DNA from: Acinetobacter wuhouensis
Lineage (GTDB): Bacteria; Pseudomonadota; Gammaproteobacteria; Pseudomonadales; Moraxellaceae
Reading direction: 5' to 3'
NCBI RefSeq assembly: GCF_001696605.3
Contig: NZ_CP031716.1
Coordinates: 186,001 to 250,000, forward strand
Length of the DNA: 64,000 nt
Position numbers and translations under genes: made by a program. Of this stretch, positions 26,816 to 36,617 are shown piece by piece. The notes below the pieces were generated by a model. It saw only the letters and a list, made by a program, of their open reading frames with translations, ran no database searches and was not told the origin of the DNA. The number at the start of each line of letters is the position of its first letter. The stretch's first letter is position 1.

Positions 26816-27553
26816 ATGGACATCCTGATTTGTGATGATGAACCACTTGCGGTGGAACGGCTATCACGATTGGTGGCGCAATTGGGGCATCAGGTTGTAG
26901 CGACAGCACAACATGGCAAACAAGCTTTGGAAATGGTTCAGCAGTTTGAGCCAGATGTAGTCTTGTTAGATATTCAAATGCCAGAAATGGATGGCTTGAC
27001 TTGTGCACAGCATTTGGCACATTTTAATCCCATGCCTGCTATTATTTTTTGTACAGCGTTTGATGAGCACGCTTTACAAGCAATTCAGTCTCAAGCAAAA
27101 GGATATTTGTTGAAGCCAATTGCAAAAGCTGAGTTAGAAACAGTTTTGGAGAATGTGACCAAACTGACGCAAGCTCAATTAACTAACTTAGAACAAAAAG
27201 AACTCATGGAAGAAAAAGTGCAAAGACAGCAAATTGCTGCAAAAACCTATCGAGGTTTGGAGTTGATTCCTGTTGAAAATATTTATTATTTTTTGGCAGA
27301 TCAAAAATATGTCACGGTACGTCATAAAAATGGCAGTGTATTGATAGATGAAACATTAAAGGATTTGGAAACGGAATTTTCTGATCGCTTTATTCGAATT
27401 CATCGCAATGCGCTCATTTCATTGGACTATTTGGATGGTCTGGAAATGGTTGCGTCAGGGCAGTATCAAGCACGTTGTCGTGAACTCGAAGAGCGACTTG
27501 CTGTGAGTCGTCGTCATTTACCATTGCTAAGAGAGCGCATGCAAAATTTATAA
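26816..27553 (+). CDS. algR: LytTR-family response regulator (AlgR-like)
   Basis: The 245-residue protein has a receiver domain (Asp7, Asp8, phosphorylated Asp52 in LLDIQMPEMDG, Lys in LLKPI). A LytTR DNA-binding domain covers about 145-245 (FIRIHRNALISLDYLDG). ATG 26816 follows a strong AAGGAGGTG. In Pseudomonas the orthologous pair AlgZ/AlgR controls type IV pili and exopolysaccharide and sits next to argH and hemC exactly as here; the regulon in this genus is inferred. Confidence 0.92.
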   Translation: MDILICDDEPLAVERLSRLVAQLGHQVVATAQHGKQALEMVQQFEPDVVLLDIQMPEMDGLTCAQHLAHFNPMPAIIFCTAFDEHALQAIQSQAKGYLLKPIAKAELETVLENVTKLTQAQLTNLEQKELMEEKVQRQQIAAKTYRGLELIPVENIYYFLADQKYVTVRHKNGSVLIDETLKDLETEFSDRFIRIHRNALISLDYLDGLEMVASGQYQARCRELEERLAVSRRHLPLLRERMQNL

Positions 27554-27657
27554 TTTTGTAGGAAATTAACGTTTGCCTTTAAATCATTTGATAATTTACT
27601 TGCAATTTTATGATTGCAGGGTAAGTTTAGGGTGTTTAAAAATTTGGCTAAGCTGAC

Positions 27658-28584
27658 ATGATCAAAACCTTGAAAATAGCAACTCGTCAAAGCCCGCTTG
27701 CAATGTGGCAAGCTGAGCATATTCGTGACCGACTAGAGCAACTACACACGCATGTAAAAGTGGAGTTGGTAACTTTCGTGACTCAAGGCGACAAAATTTT
27801 AGATACGCCTTTGGCGAAAATCGGTGGTAAAGGTTTATTTGTTAAAGAACTAGAAGCAGCTTTGCTTGATGGTCGTGCCGATTTAGCGGTTCATTCGATG
27901 AAAGATGTACCGATGCAACTACCAGAAGGTTTAGAGCTTGCTGTGATTTGCGAGCGTGAAGATCCTTTCGATGCTTTCGTGTCTAATCAATATGAAAAGT
28001 TTGAAGATTTGCCACAAGGTGCAAAATTGGGAACTTCAAGCTTACGCCGTAAAAGTCAGATTTTAAAACAGCGTCCTGATCTTGATGTGATTGATTTACG
28101 TGGCAATGTGGGGACACGTTTATCAAAACTTGATGCGGGGCAGTACGATGCCATTATTCTTGCCAGTGCAGGTCTAAAGCGTTTAGAACTTTCAGAGCGT
28201 ATTCGTCACACTTTACCAGCAGAAGTGAGCTTACCTGCGGTCGGTCAAGGTGCTTTGGGTTTAGAGTGTCGTGCAAATGATCAGGAAATTTTAGATTTGA
28301 TCTTACCTTTGATGCATGCTGAAACAAATGCATGTGTTCGTGCAGAACGCGCATTTAATGCTTATTTGGAAGGTGGTTGTCAGGTCCCTATCGCTGGCTT
28401 TGCAACATTAGATCATGAAACATTATCAGTGGAAGGTCGTGTCGGTAGTCCCGATGGACAAACGCTTTTGCGTAGCCAAGTGACTGGTACAGTTGATCAA
28501 GCTGAGCAATTGGGTGTGCAATTGGCACAAAATTTACTTGAACTCGGTGCTGGAGAACTTCTCAAAGCACTTTATCAAGATTGA
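27658..28584 (+). CDS. hemC: porphobilinogen deaminase (hydroxymethylbilane synthase)
   Basis: HemC joins four porphobilinogens into hydroxymethylbilane in haem synthesis. The 308-residue protein has [15 protein letters not shown] at the start, AVHSMKDVP, and the cofactor-binding Cys at about residue 241 in GGCQVPIAG. It is first in a hemC-hemD-hemX-hemY operon with short gaps and overlaps. Confidence 0.97.
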   Translation: MIKTLKIATRQSPLAMWQAEHIRDRLEQLHTHVKVELVTFVTQGDKILDTPLAKIGGKGLFVKELEAALLDGRADLAVHSMKDVPMQLPEGLELAVICEREDPFDAFVSNQYEKFEDLPQGAKLGTSSLRRKSQILKQRPDLDVIDLRGNVGTRLSKLDAGQYDAIILASAGLKRLELSERIRHTLPAEVSLPAVGQGALGLECRANDQEILDLILPLMHAETNACVRAERAFNAYLEGGCQVPIAGFATLDHETLSVEGRVGSPDGQTLLRSQVTGTVDQAEQLGVQLAQNLLELGAGELLKALYQD

Positions 28585-28597
28585 TTGTTTAACCACA

Positions 28598-29377
28598 ATG
28601 TTATTTATCAATACCCGTCCAGTTGATCGTGCTCAAGCATTGACGCAATGTTTGAGCAAAGCGGGTTTTGATGTGGTTGATCTTCCATTATTGGTATTAA
28701 CACCCCGTCCTTATGCTGTCGAATTAGAACAACTTTATTTACAACTTCTCGAAACTCAAGTGATCGTTGTGGTGAGTCCGACTGCTGTAGAGCTTGGCAT
28801 GCAGTATTTGGAAAAAGCGGGGCTTTCTCTTGAGCAAATTCGACATATTCACTGGATTGCAGTGGGAAAAAGGACGGCTCAGGTCTTAAGTCGGTTTGGT
28901 ATAGTCGCTGACGTCCCTGAAGTTGAAACCTCAGAAGGTATGCTGAGTCTACCTATTTTTAATACATTCACAGGTTTAAAAAAAATTGCTTTTTGGCGAG
29001 GTGAGGGTGGGCGTCAGTTTATGATGCAACAATGCCAAGCTCGCCAAATTCAAGTGTTAAACTTTGTTTTGTATGAGCGTCATTGCCCCGAACAAACACC
29101 GCAATTATTCTCTGATTTTTTTGATCAAGTTGATCAACCAAAACCATATTGGAACTGTATAAGCAGTGAAGCAAGCTGGCGTAATTGGTTGGCGTTAACT
29201 CAGACTCATGCCAGTATAGTCAATGATTGCCATTATTTAGTTTTGGGTGAGCGTTTGTATCAATTATTGCAACATGATAAAAATGTCACTCAAAAGTGTT
29301 TTAATATTACTCAGGTTCAAGATTTAGAGCCAAATACAATTCTACAAAGTATCATGCAGTTGCAAAGGAAGTTATGA
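28598..29377 (+). CDS. hemD: uroporphyrinogen-III synthase
   Basis: HemD cyclises hydroxymethylbilane to uroporphyrinogen III. The 259-residue protein starts MLFINTRPVDRAQALT, with a two-lobed Rossmann-like pattern and a conserved VVVSPTAVELG segment; such proteins are poorly conserved. I start at ATG 28598, 13 bases after hemC; the longer open frame overlaps hemC and is not credible. Its stop overlaps the hemX start by 4 bases. Confidence 0.9.
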   Translation: MLFINTRPVDRAQALTQCLSKAGFDVVDLPLLVLTPRPYAVELEQLYLQLLETQVIVVVSPTAVELGMQYLEKAGLSLEQIRHIHWIAVGKRTAQVLSRFGIVADVPEVETSEGMLSLPIFNTFTGLKKIAFWRGEGGRQFMMQQCQARQIQVLNFVLYERHCPEQTPQLFSDFFDQVDQPKPYWNCISSEASWRNWLALTQTHASIVNDCHYLVLGERLYQLLQHDKNVTQKCFNITQVQDLEPNTILQSIMQLQRKL

Positions 29378-30207
29378 AGAAGTTTATCTATATCTTATTG
29401 TTGATCGCTTTAGGATGGCTCATTAAATTGAGTTATGACTTCTATCATGTTTCGCAACAGCTCACAGAGATTCAGCAAAGTTTGCATAAAAGTGAGCAAA
29501 AAAATGCCAGTTTGAATGATCAATTGGTTGCTGTTCAACGTCAAAGTGATGAGCCTATAAAAAAAGAAACAGCTCAAAAAGTCGTATCAGCACCTGAACA
29601 AATTGTGGGTATTAGCCCGAGTGTGGTGATTAAACAAAAATTAGAATTGGTACAGTTTGCTCTACAGCAACAGCAATTTGTTTATGCAATTGAGCATTTA
29701 ACTGAGCTGAATCAATCCTTGGATCATTACGCTTTAGCGGATGCAGTGCAGCAAAGTCTACACCAAGCCATTGCACAAGATATGCAAAGCATTCAGCAGT
29801 TTGTGATTGATCGCAATGCGCAACAAGATCAATTAAATATCCTCATCAAACAAATTGACCAAAGTTTGCAAAAAGAGTTAAAGAATAATCAACTTAGTGT
29901 GCCTCAAGACCATCCAAAGCATTTTTGGGAGAAGTGGCTTAGTGTTGATATTGTTGAGCCAGATTCAGCAGCTTTGGCAAATCGCAAATTTATTTTAAAA
30001 GAAGCACAGCTTAGATTATTACTTGCACAACAGCTTTTGAGCAAAGGGCAAAGCACTGAATATCAAGAGATGTTGAATCAAGTTGTGCAATTATTAGATA
30101 CCTTACCTGATGCGACGAGTCAGAAACTGAAGCAACAGATTTTAAAGCTTAAGCAGATTACACAAGCACCTATACCCAAGCTCAGTAGCTTGGCTGTTTT
30201 GGGGTAG
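29374..30207 (+). CDS. hemX: HemX-like membrane protein
   Basis: The 277-residue protein has one N-terminal membrane anchor (about residues 4-23) followed by a Gln/Lys-rich coiled coil (about 30-75) and a helical periplasmic body. This fits the HemX family, which is found between hemD and hemY and was once misnamed a uroporphyrinogen methyltransferase; no methyltransferase motifs are present. It overlaps hemD by ATGA, implying coupled translation. Confidence 0.85.
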   Translation: MKKFIYILLLIALGWLIKLSYDFYHVSQQLTEIQQSLHKSEQKNASLNDQLVAVQRQSDEPIKKETAQKVVSAPEQIVGISPSVVIKQKLELVQFALQQQQFVYAIEHLTELNQSLDHYALADAVQQSLHQAIAQDMQSIQQFVIDRNAQQDQLNILIKQIDQSLQKELKNNQLSVPQDHPKHFWEKWLSVDIVEPDSAALANRKFILKEAQLRLLLAQQLLSKGQSTEYQEMLNQVVQLLDTLPDATSQKLKQQILKLKQITQAPIPKLSSLAVLG

Positions 30208-30211
30208 TTGA

Positions 30212-31405
30212 ATGAAGCATATATTTTTAATCTATGCCCTGATTAGCCTGATTATTTTTGCTGTTCTCAGTGTGTTGAGTTATAGCGCAGGCGCAGGCTA
30301 TGTTTATGTGCTATGGCATAATATTCAGATCCAAACCAATCTATGGGTGTTGTTGTTTTTTGGTGTGTGGGTAAGTTTTTTCATGCACCTTGCATGGTAT
30401 TTGATAAAACGTTATTTAAATCGTGAAAAAAGAAAATTAGAACAGATTTTAAGTTTTAATAATTTACATCCCTTTGAAAAATTAGGGGTATTGTGGTTGT
30501 TGGATGGCGAAGAAGAGCAAGAACAGGTCATTCGTAATATCTTTGATCAATCTGGTTTGCTCAAATCAATTATTCACGCACAGTTATTATTCAAAAAAGC
30601 TCAGTGTGTTGAAGCATTACAGATACTGGAGAATAGTCCACCTTCAGCATTTGAACTTGCAGAAATTTTGCGAATTGAAATTTATTTAGCACAGCAAGAT
30701 CAACAACAAGCTTTGACTCATTTAGAGTTTCTAAATGGACATGATTTATCACCTTGGTTAGGTGAACTCGCAGAAAGTTATAAATTGCGTCTACAAAAGT
30801 TATGGGGGCAATTTGCAATTCAATTTCCATGGCAATACTTACATGGCACTCAGTTTGGTCAACTGGAAATAGCAACAAAGCAACAATGGCTCATGCAACT
30901 TTTGGGTTGTTATGATCAAGCAAGTTTCGAAGACTTGGAATTGTTACAGCAAAAATTCTTTGAAATACAACCACAATTAGATCAAATGCCTTATGAAACT
31001 AAGATTTTATGGTTAAAACTCATTATGCGTTTGCCGGAATTGGCACAGCAACAGCAACAACTGGCGATTCAAATACTCGATGAAAAATTTGATCAAGATG
31101 TCTTTTATTTGTGGTTCCAACATCAACTTTTGCGTCAAAACCCTGATTATGAGCAATTAGAGCAACAAATTATAAAACTAGAAACCAAGTATATGAATAT
31201 TCCTGTATTTAGTTTTGCAATGTGGCATATATATACAGCGACACAACGAGATAATGAAGCAGATCAACTTTTAACATTATATCCAAATGATGTTTTGATG
31301 AACTATTTGAGAATTAAAGCGACATTGAATGGTAATGAGGCATTAATTCAGCAATTGAATTCAATTTTTGAAAAAGACAGCAATTATATTCAATTTAAAA
31401 TCTGA
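30212..31405 (+). CDS. hemY: HemY-like membrane protein (HemY N-terminal family)
   Basis: The 397-residue protein has two N-terminal membrane spans (about 4-22 and 42-66) and a TPR-like helical body, matching gammaproteobacterial HemY of the hemCDXY operon. It is not the protoporphyrinogen oxidase HemY of Gram-positives; no FAD motif is seen. A role in late haem synthesis or assembly is inferred from context. It starts 4 bases after hemX. Confidence 0.85.
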   Translation: MKHIFLIYALISLIIFAVLSVLSYSAGAGYVYVLWHNIQIQTNLWVLLFFGVWVSFFMHLAWYLIKRYLNREKRKLEQILSFNNLHPFEKLGVLWLLDGEEEQEQVIRNIFDQSGLLKSIIHAQLLFKKAQCVEALQILENSPPSAFELAEILRIEIYLAQQDQQQALTHLEFLNGHDLSPWLGELAESYKLRLQKLWGQFAIQFPWQYLHGTQFGQLEIATKQQWLMQLLGCYDQASFEDLELLQQKFFEIQPQLDQMPYETKILWLKLIMRLPELAQQQQQLAIQILDEKFDQDVFYLWFQHQLLRQNPDYEQLEQQIIKLETKYMNIPVFSFAMWHIYTATQRDNEADQLLTLYPNDVLMNYLRIKATLNGNEALIQQLNSIFEKDSNYIQFKI

Positions 31406-31412
31406 GAAAATT

Positions 31413-31847
31413 ATGAACAATGATTTAGTGAAATTCCCTGTAGTTTATGAGCAAAAAGTCGCTTGGGGAGATATGGATGCTTTTGGTCATGTAAATAACG
31501 TGATGTATTATCGCTATATCGAAAGTGCACGTATCGCATATTTTGATCGCCTAAATGTATTTGAACAAGATGTTTTAACCGTTGTATCTTCGAGTCAGTG
31601 TAAATATTTAAAGCCTGTATTTTATCCCGATGTATTAGAAGTTGGTGCACGTATTGAAGAAATGCGCAATAGCGCGATTCGAATGTATTATGTTTTATTT
31701 AGTCAACAACAACAGCAGATCGTTGCTGAAGGCGATGCTGTGATTGTATTTGTTGATAAAGATGAAATGAAAAAAACTTTGATTCCTGAGCATTTACGTA
31801 AAGTTATTATTGATTTAGAAGCGACCGTAGAAAATAGCCTTGCTTAA
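31413..31847 (+). CDS. acyl-CoA thioesterase (4HBT hotdog family)
   Basis: The 144-residue protein has the family signature WGDMDAFGHVNNVMYYRY, with an active-site Asp in GDMD. It is likely to hydrolyse acyl-CoA. I start at ATG 31413, 7 bases after hemY; a start 15 codons earlier would overlap hemY. It may be the last gene of the hem operon or an independent one. Confidence 0.88.
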   Translation: MNNDLVKFPVVYEQKVAWGDMDAFGHVNNVMYYRYIESARIAYFDRLNVFEQDVLTVVSSSQCKYLKPVFYPDVLEVGARIEEMRNSAIRMYYVLFSQQQQQIVAEGDAVIVFVDKDEMKKTLIPEHLRKVIIDLEATVENSLA

Positions 31848-32064
31848 TGGGAGTGAAAACTGAAATATATTTTAAATAGCGAAGTGTAGCTAAATCACAT
31901 ATATATTATTTAAGGTGATATATAATGATTTAGCTAATAATCTATTTTTTGTTTTTTTATGTATTAATAAGTAAAGCTATCTATTGCTAATTGAGTTAAA
32001 TAAAAATACTCTTGCTGAGAAATTATTTTAAATAATTATTATGAATTTAAGTGGAGAGTTAATG

Positions 32065-32388
32065 ATGCCTGATATTAGTAATTTATCGGTCGAAGAGTTA
32101 AGGAAATTAACAGCTGAAGCAGAAGCATTAATTGAATCTAAAAAAGATCAAGCTGTTGAAGACGCATATAATCAAATTATTAAAATTGCAGAGTCTGCTG
32201 GTTTGACTTTAGAGCAGTTCATTGAGTATGGCTCGCAAAAACGCAAAAAAACGACGCGTAAAGTTGTAGAGCCACGTTACCGTAATAAAAATAACGCTGC
32301 AGATACTTGGACGGGTCGTGGTAAACAACCACGCTGGTTAGTTGCAGAAATTGAAAAAGGTGCAAAATTAGAAGATTTCTTGATCTAA
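32065..32388 (+). CDS. hns: H-NS family nucleoid-associated protein
   Basis: The 107-residue protein has an N-terminal oligomerisation coiled coil (MPDISNLSVEELRKLTAEAEALI) and the C-terminal DNA-binding motif TWTGRGKQPRWL, so it is an H-NS-type silencer of AT-rich DNA. ATG 32065 is 6 bases after GGAGAG; ATG 32062 and 32041 are less likely. The unit is monocistronic. Confidence 0.92.
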   Translation: MPDISNLSVEELRKLTAEAEALIESKKDQAVEDAYNQIIKIAESAGLTLEQFIEYGSQKRKKTTRKVVEPRYRNKNNAADTWTGRGKQPRWLVAEIEKGAKLEDFLI

Positions 32389-32427
32389 TCTTCATCGAAG
32401 TGTCATTCAAGACCCATAAAATGAAAG

Positions 32428-32454
32428 AACCAAGCAAAACAGCTTGGTTTTTTT
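32428..32454 (+). terminator. rho-independent terminator after hns
   Basis: AACCAAGC/GCTTGGTT stem with a 6-base loop and a T run. Confidence 0.9.
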
Positions 32455-32552
32455 ATAAGAGTGAATTGGCGATGTGAAAAAATTATGCATAATGTATAGA
32501 GAAAGAGGGCATCATCTCGCACGGAAGAATAAATGAATTATGGTAAAGCTGG

Positions 32553-33296
32553 ATGAATAAAAAATCAAAACAGATCACTTGGTGGATTACTGGGGTTATC
32601 ACTTTTTTAATTTTTGTACTTTTACAAGTCCCTGCAACATGGCTAATTTCTAAATTTTATAAAAATAATCAGACATTACAGAATGTCAGTGGCAATATTT
32701 GGCAGGGTCAAGCAGATTGGCATAAAGGTAATTTACGAGGTTCAGTCACTTGGCGTACACGTCCTTGGGATTTGCTTTTACTACGTGTCGGTGCCAATGT
32801 TGAAGTACATAGCGGTCAAACTCAACTGAATGGGGTAGTTGGTTATGGCTTTGGGAAAAAGATTATTATCAATAAGATGCAGGGGCAAATTGCACCAGAG
32901 ACATTAAAAAATGTTGCCAATTGGCAGTGGCCAGCCAATTCAATTCAAATTTCAGATATGACACTTCGATTTAAAAAAGATACAGGCTTTAGTGATACTG
33001 AAGGTAAATTACAATGGGGTGGTGGTGAACTTCGTTATACCTTTGGGCAACGTCAAGATCAGATGAATATCCCATCCTTGAATGGTCAGCTCAAAGATGA
33101 AGCAGGTAAATTGATTTTTGATATTCAAGATCAACGTAGTCAGAAGATGGCAAATATTAGCCTAGATCCGAGCATGATGCTTGATGTGCAGTTAACACAG
33201 CGCATGTTATTGAATGTACCATCTTATGATGGGAAAGCAGGACTAGACACTTACGTGATCAGTACTAGACAACCCCTGATTCAAGGTGGTTTCTAA
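32553..33296 (+). CDS. gspN: type II secretion system protein N
   Basis: The 247-residue protein has one N-terminal membrane span (about 10-32) and a beta-rich periplasmic part (GNIWQGQADW, LRGSVTWRTRPWDLLL), matching GspN. It overlaps gspC by ATGA and starts a gspN-C-D operon. The rest of the type II secretion genes are not in the window, as is usual in Acinetobacter, where they are scattered. Confidence 0.9.
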   Translation: MNKKSKQITWWITGVITFLIFVLLQVPATWLISKFYKNNQTLQNVSGNIWQGQADWHKGNLRGSVTWRTRPWDLLLLRVGANVEVHSGQTQLNGVVGYGFGKKIIINKMQGQIAPETLKNVANWQWPANSIQISDMTLRFKKDTGFSDTEGKLQWGGGELRYTFGQRQDQMNIPSLNGQLKDEAGKLIFDIQDQRSQKMANISLDPSMMLDVQLTQRMLLNVPSYDGKAGLDTYVISTRQPLIQGGF

Positions 33297-34159
33297 TGAA
33301 TTTAAGACAACAATTTGAAAATATCTCGTGGAAGAAAACGGATCAACTTGCTCCAGTTGTATTATTCATATTAATTTTGGCGCTGTGTTGGAAGTTGGCA
33401 TCTATTTTCTGGTGGGTGGTTGCCCCGCCACAAGTGATGCAGCCTGAACAAGTGAGTTTGGGGTCACAACAAGTTCAGGTGCCGAATATTTCAGGATTTT
33501 CATTGTTTAATGAAGTGGGTTCTAATGCTGCGGCTGATGACAGTATTCCGATGCAGTTGCAAGGTGTTATGGTTGCTTATCCTTCGCGCGCTTCTTCGGC
33601 AGTGATTAAAGTTAAAGAGGTTGCAGACCGTTATGCGGTGGGGGATACGCTTGAGGGAACAAGTTATCAACTGTCAGAAGTCTATTGGGATCATGTTGTT
33701 TTAAGTCAGAATGGTAATAACTCTAAGGAATTACGTTTTAATAAATTAGATAGTTTGTATCAACCCATACCGCAGAATGCCGATGGACAGAATCAAAACT
33801 CATCTATGCCTTCACCATCCAGTAATCCTGAATCAACGCCACAAGTACCGCAAAATTCGAGTCAAAATGCTTTAGGGCAGGCCATTGATCGAATGAATGA
33901 AAATAGGGAACAATACCTAAAGAACATGGGGGTAAGCACCAGTGGCGGTCAAGGCTACGAAGTGACAGATCAAACCCCCGCAGCGCTTCGGAATAAATTG
34001 GGGCTTCGCTCAGGCGATCGTATTCTTTCGCTGAATGGTCAGGCTGTTGGGCAAGGACAGAGTGATGTTCAACTCTTAGAACAAGCCAAACGTGAAGGCA
34101 AAGTTAAAATTGAAATTAAGCGTGGTGATCAGGTGATGACCATACAGCAAAGTTTGTAA
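33296..34159 (+). CDS. gspC: type II secretion system protein C
   Basis: GspC links the inner-membrane platform to the secretin. The 287-residue protein has a short cytoplasmic N-terminus, one membrane span (about 20-42), a homology region (about 80-160) and a Pro/Ser/Asn linker (about 165-195). A C-terminal PDZ domain (about 205-287, with LRSGDRILSLNGQAV) follows. gspD follows after 41 bases. Confidence 0.92.
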   Translation: MNLRQQFENISWKKTDQLAPVVLFILILALCWKLASIFWWVVAPPQVMQPEQVSLGSQQVQVPNISGFSLFNEVGSNAAADDSIPMQLQGVMVAYPSRASSAVIKVKEVADRYAVGDTLEGTSYQLSEVYWDHVVLSQNGNNSKELRFNKLDSLYQPIPQNADGQNQNSSMPSPSSNPESTPQVPQNSSQNALGQAIDRMNENREQYLKNMGVSTSGGQGYEVTDQTPAALRNKLGLRSGDRILSLNGQAVGQGQSDVQLLEQAKREGKVKIEIKRGDQVMTIQQSL

Positions 34160-34200
34160 GTGGCTAGGACTACAAATAAAATTAGGATAGATAATAAGTT

Positions 34201-36474
34201 ATGGCTTTTTTGAATCACAATCGACCACTTTGGGCTTTAGTCGCTGCTACACCGATGATGATGGCGGTGAGCACTGCATCACATGCACAAACGTGGAAAA
34301 TCAACTTACGCGATGCTGATCTCACTGCTTTTATTAATGAAGTTGCAGACATTACAGGTAAAAACTTTGCGGTTGATCCACGTGTACGTGGCAACGTTAC
34401 GGTTATTTCAAATAAACCGCTTAATAAAAATGAAGTTTATGATTTGTTCTTAGGGGTTTTAAATGTCAATGGTGTGGTGGCTGTGCCATCAGGGAATACC
34501 ATTCGCCTTGTACCTGACAGCAATGTGAAAAACTCAGGTGTGCCATACGATCCACGTAATAATGCACGAGGTGATCAAGTCGTCACTCGTGTGATTTGGT
34601 TGGAAAATACCAATCCAAATGATTTGATTCCTGCTTTACGTCCCTTGATGCCACAATTTGCACACCTTGCTGCAATCCAAGGGACAAATGCTTTAATTGT
34701 GTCTGATCGTGCTGCCAATATTTATCAGCTTGAAACTATTATCCGTAATTTAGATGGTACAGGTCAGAATGATATTGAAGCTGTGCCATTACAACAAAGC
34801 CAAGCTGAAGAGATTATTAAACAGCTTGAAGCAATGAGTGCGACAGGGGCTTCAAAAGATTATGCAGGTGCACGAGTGCGTATCGTTGCGGATGCACGTA
34901 CCAATCGTATTCTCATCAAAGGTGATACGGGTTCTCGTAAGCGCATTCGTAACATGATTGAAATGTTGGATGTGCCATCGGCAGATCGTTTGGGTGGATT
35001 AAAAGTATTTAAACTTAAATATGCCAGTGCGAAAAACTTATCTGAAATTTTACAAGGCTTGGTTACAGGACAAGCGGTGAATTCAAGTGCTAATAATTCA
35101 TCGAATAGTTCATCAAGCAATAGCTCAAGTAGCCTCAATAATTTTAATAACTCAAATAATTCAAATAACAGCAGTTCATCAAGTTCAGGCAGTAGTATTT
35201 CAACACCAGGTATTAATCTTGGTGGAAACTCAAATAACAACAATCAAAACAATGTCTCTAGTTTTAATGCTAACGGGGTCAGCATTATTGCGGACAGTAC
35301 TCAGAATGCATTGATCGTCAAAGCTGAGCCACAGTTGATGCGAGAAATTGACGCAGCAGTTCAGCAATTAGACATCCGTCGTCAACAAGTGTTGATTGAA
35401 GCCACCATTATTGAAGTTGAAGGAAATGATGCAGATCAACTCGGTGTGCAATGGGCAATGGGTGATTTAAGTAGTGGTGTCGGCTTGATGAGTTTTGATA
35501 ATGTCGGGTCAAGTTTGGCGAGTATCGCAGCAGGCTATTTAACAGGCGGTGCAGCAGGTGCGGCATCTAAATTAACACCTTCAGGAACTTCACTGGTTTT
35601 AGGTGATTATAAAGAAGGTGCAAATGGTTCAAGACGCTTGTATGGTGCTTTGATTCAAGCACTCAAAGAACGTACTAAGTCGAATCTATTGTCTACACCG
35701 TCGATTTTGACGATGGACAATGAAGAAGCCTATATCGTGGTGGGTCAGAACGTTCCTTTTGTTACGGGTTCAGTCAGTACGGGCACAGGTGGGACGGTTA
35801 ATCCTTATACCTCGATTGAGCGTAAAGATGTCGGTGTGACCTTAAAAGTTGTTCCACATATTGGTGAGGGTGGTTCGATTCGTCTAGAAGTGGAACAAGA
35901 AGTTTCTGCGGTAACTGACAATAAGGGGCAGGCGCAGGATTTAGTCACTAAAAAACGTTCGATTAAAACATCGGTGTTGGCTGATCATGGGCAGACTGTG
36001 GTCTTAGGTGGATTGATTTCAGATGATTCTGAGCATACGCGCCAGTCAGTACCATTATTGGGTGATATTCCAGGTCTTGGTCGCTTATTTAGAGCTGATG
36101 GAAAGTCGAACAAAAAGCGCAATTTACTTGTATTTATTCACCCAACGATTGTAGCAGATAACAACGAAATGCGTCGTCTTTCACAGGGACGTTATGATCA
36201 ATTGTATAGCTTGCAATTGGCACTTGATAAAGAGGGTAACTTTGCCAAACTTCCAGCTAGTGTCGATGATGTATTCCAACAGCGTTTACCAATCGAAACC
36301 CCTAAAAGTTCACAAGCAATTATTCAAACACCCGCGCAACCTGCACAGCAACCAAGCCAGTATCAGAAAGTACCATCAGGTGGTGTGACAAAATCAACAC
36401 CTCAAGGGGCTATCACCACACCTGTTGCTGAAGAACCGAGCAATATTATTAGGCAACAATCAAAAGGTTCATAA
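34201..36474 (+). CDS. gspD: type II secretion secretin GspD
   Basis: GspD forms the outer-membrane pore. The 757-residue protein has a signal peptide (residues 1-29), N0-N1-N2 domains (about 30-260), an N3 domain interrupted by a long Ser/Asn-only insert (about 290-352), and the secretin core (about 390-640, with VPLLGDIPGLGRLFR and LLVFIHPTIV). A Gln/Pro-rich tail follows. The insert is made largely of AGC/TCA and AAT/AAC codons. Confidence 0.95.
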   Translation: MAFLNHNRPLWALVAATPMMMAVSTASHAQTWKINLRDADLTAFINEVADITGKNFAVDPRVRGNVTVISNKPLNKNEVYDLFLGVLNVNGVVAVPSGNTIRLVPDSNVKNSGVPYDPRNNARGDQVVTRVIWLENTNPNDLIPALRPLMPQFAHLAAIQGTNALIVSDRAANIYQLETIIRNLDGTGQNDIEAVPLQQSQAEEIIKQLEAMSATGASKDYAGARVRIVADARTNRILIKGDTGSRKRIRNMIEMLDVPSADRLGGLKVFKLKYASAKNLSEILQGLVTGQAVNSSANNSSNSSSSNSSSSLNNFNNSNNSNNSSSSSSGSSISTPGINLGGNSNNNNQNNVSSFNANGVSIIADSTQNALIVKAEPQLMREIDAAVQQLDIRRQQVLIEATIIEVEGNDADQLGVQWAMGDLSSGVGLMSFDNVGSSLASIAAGYLTGGAAGAASKLTPSGTSLVLGDYKEGANGSRRLYGALIQALKERTKSNLLSTPSILTMDNEEAYIVVGQNVPFVTGSVSTGTGGTVNPYTSIERKDVGVTLKVVPHIGEGGSIRLEVEQEVSAVTDNKGQAQDLVTKKRSIKTSVLADHGQTVVLGGLISDDSEHTRQSVPLLGDIPGLGRLFRADGKSNKKRNLLVFIHPTIVADNNEMRRLSQGRYDQLYSLQLALDKEGNFAKLPASVDDVFQQRLPIETPKSSQAIIQTPAQPAQQPSQYQKVPSGGVTKSTPQGAITTPVAEEPSNIIRQQSKGS

Positions 36475-36617
36475 TGGGCTTAACTCTCAAGCGGTGTAGC
36501 TTTTTACTATTTACAAATAAAGCTCCAGACTATGTGATGCGTATTATTTGACCCTAGACAGTGGACGGATGAATGCGTCGTGCTAAACTAGAAATGAATT
36601 GGAAATGAGAAAATATC

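Noticed and set aside
34860..35314. Leu/Glu-rich minus-strand and Ile/His-rich plus-strand frames in gspD
   Set aside because: They are shadows produced by the Ser/Asn repeat of gspD in other frames.
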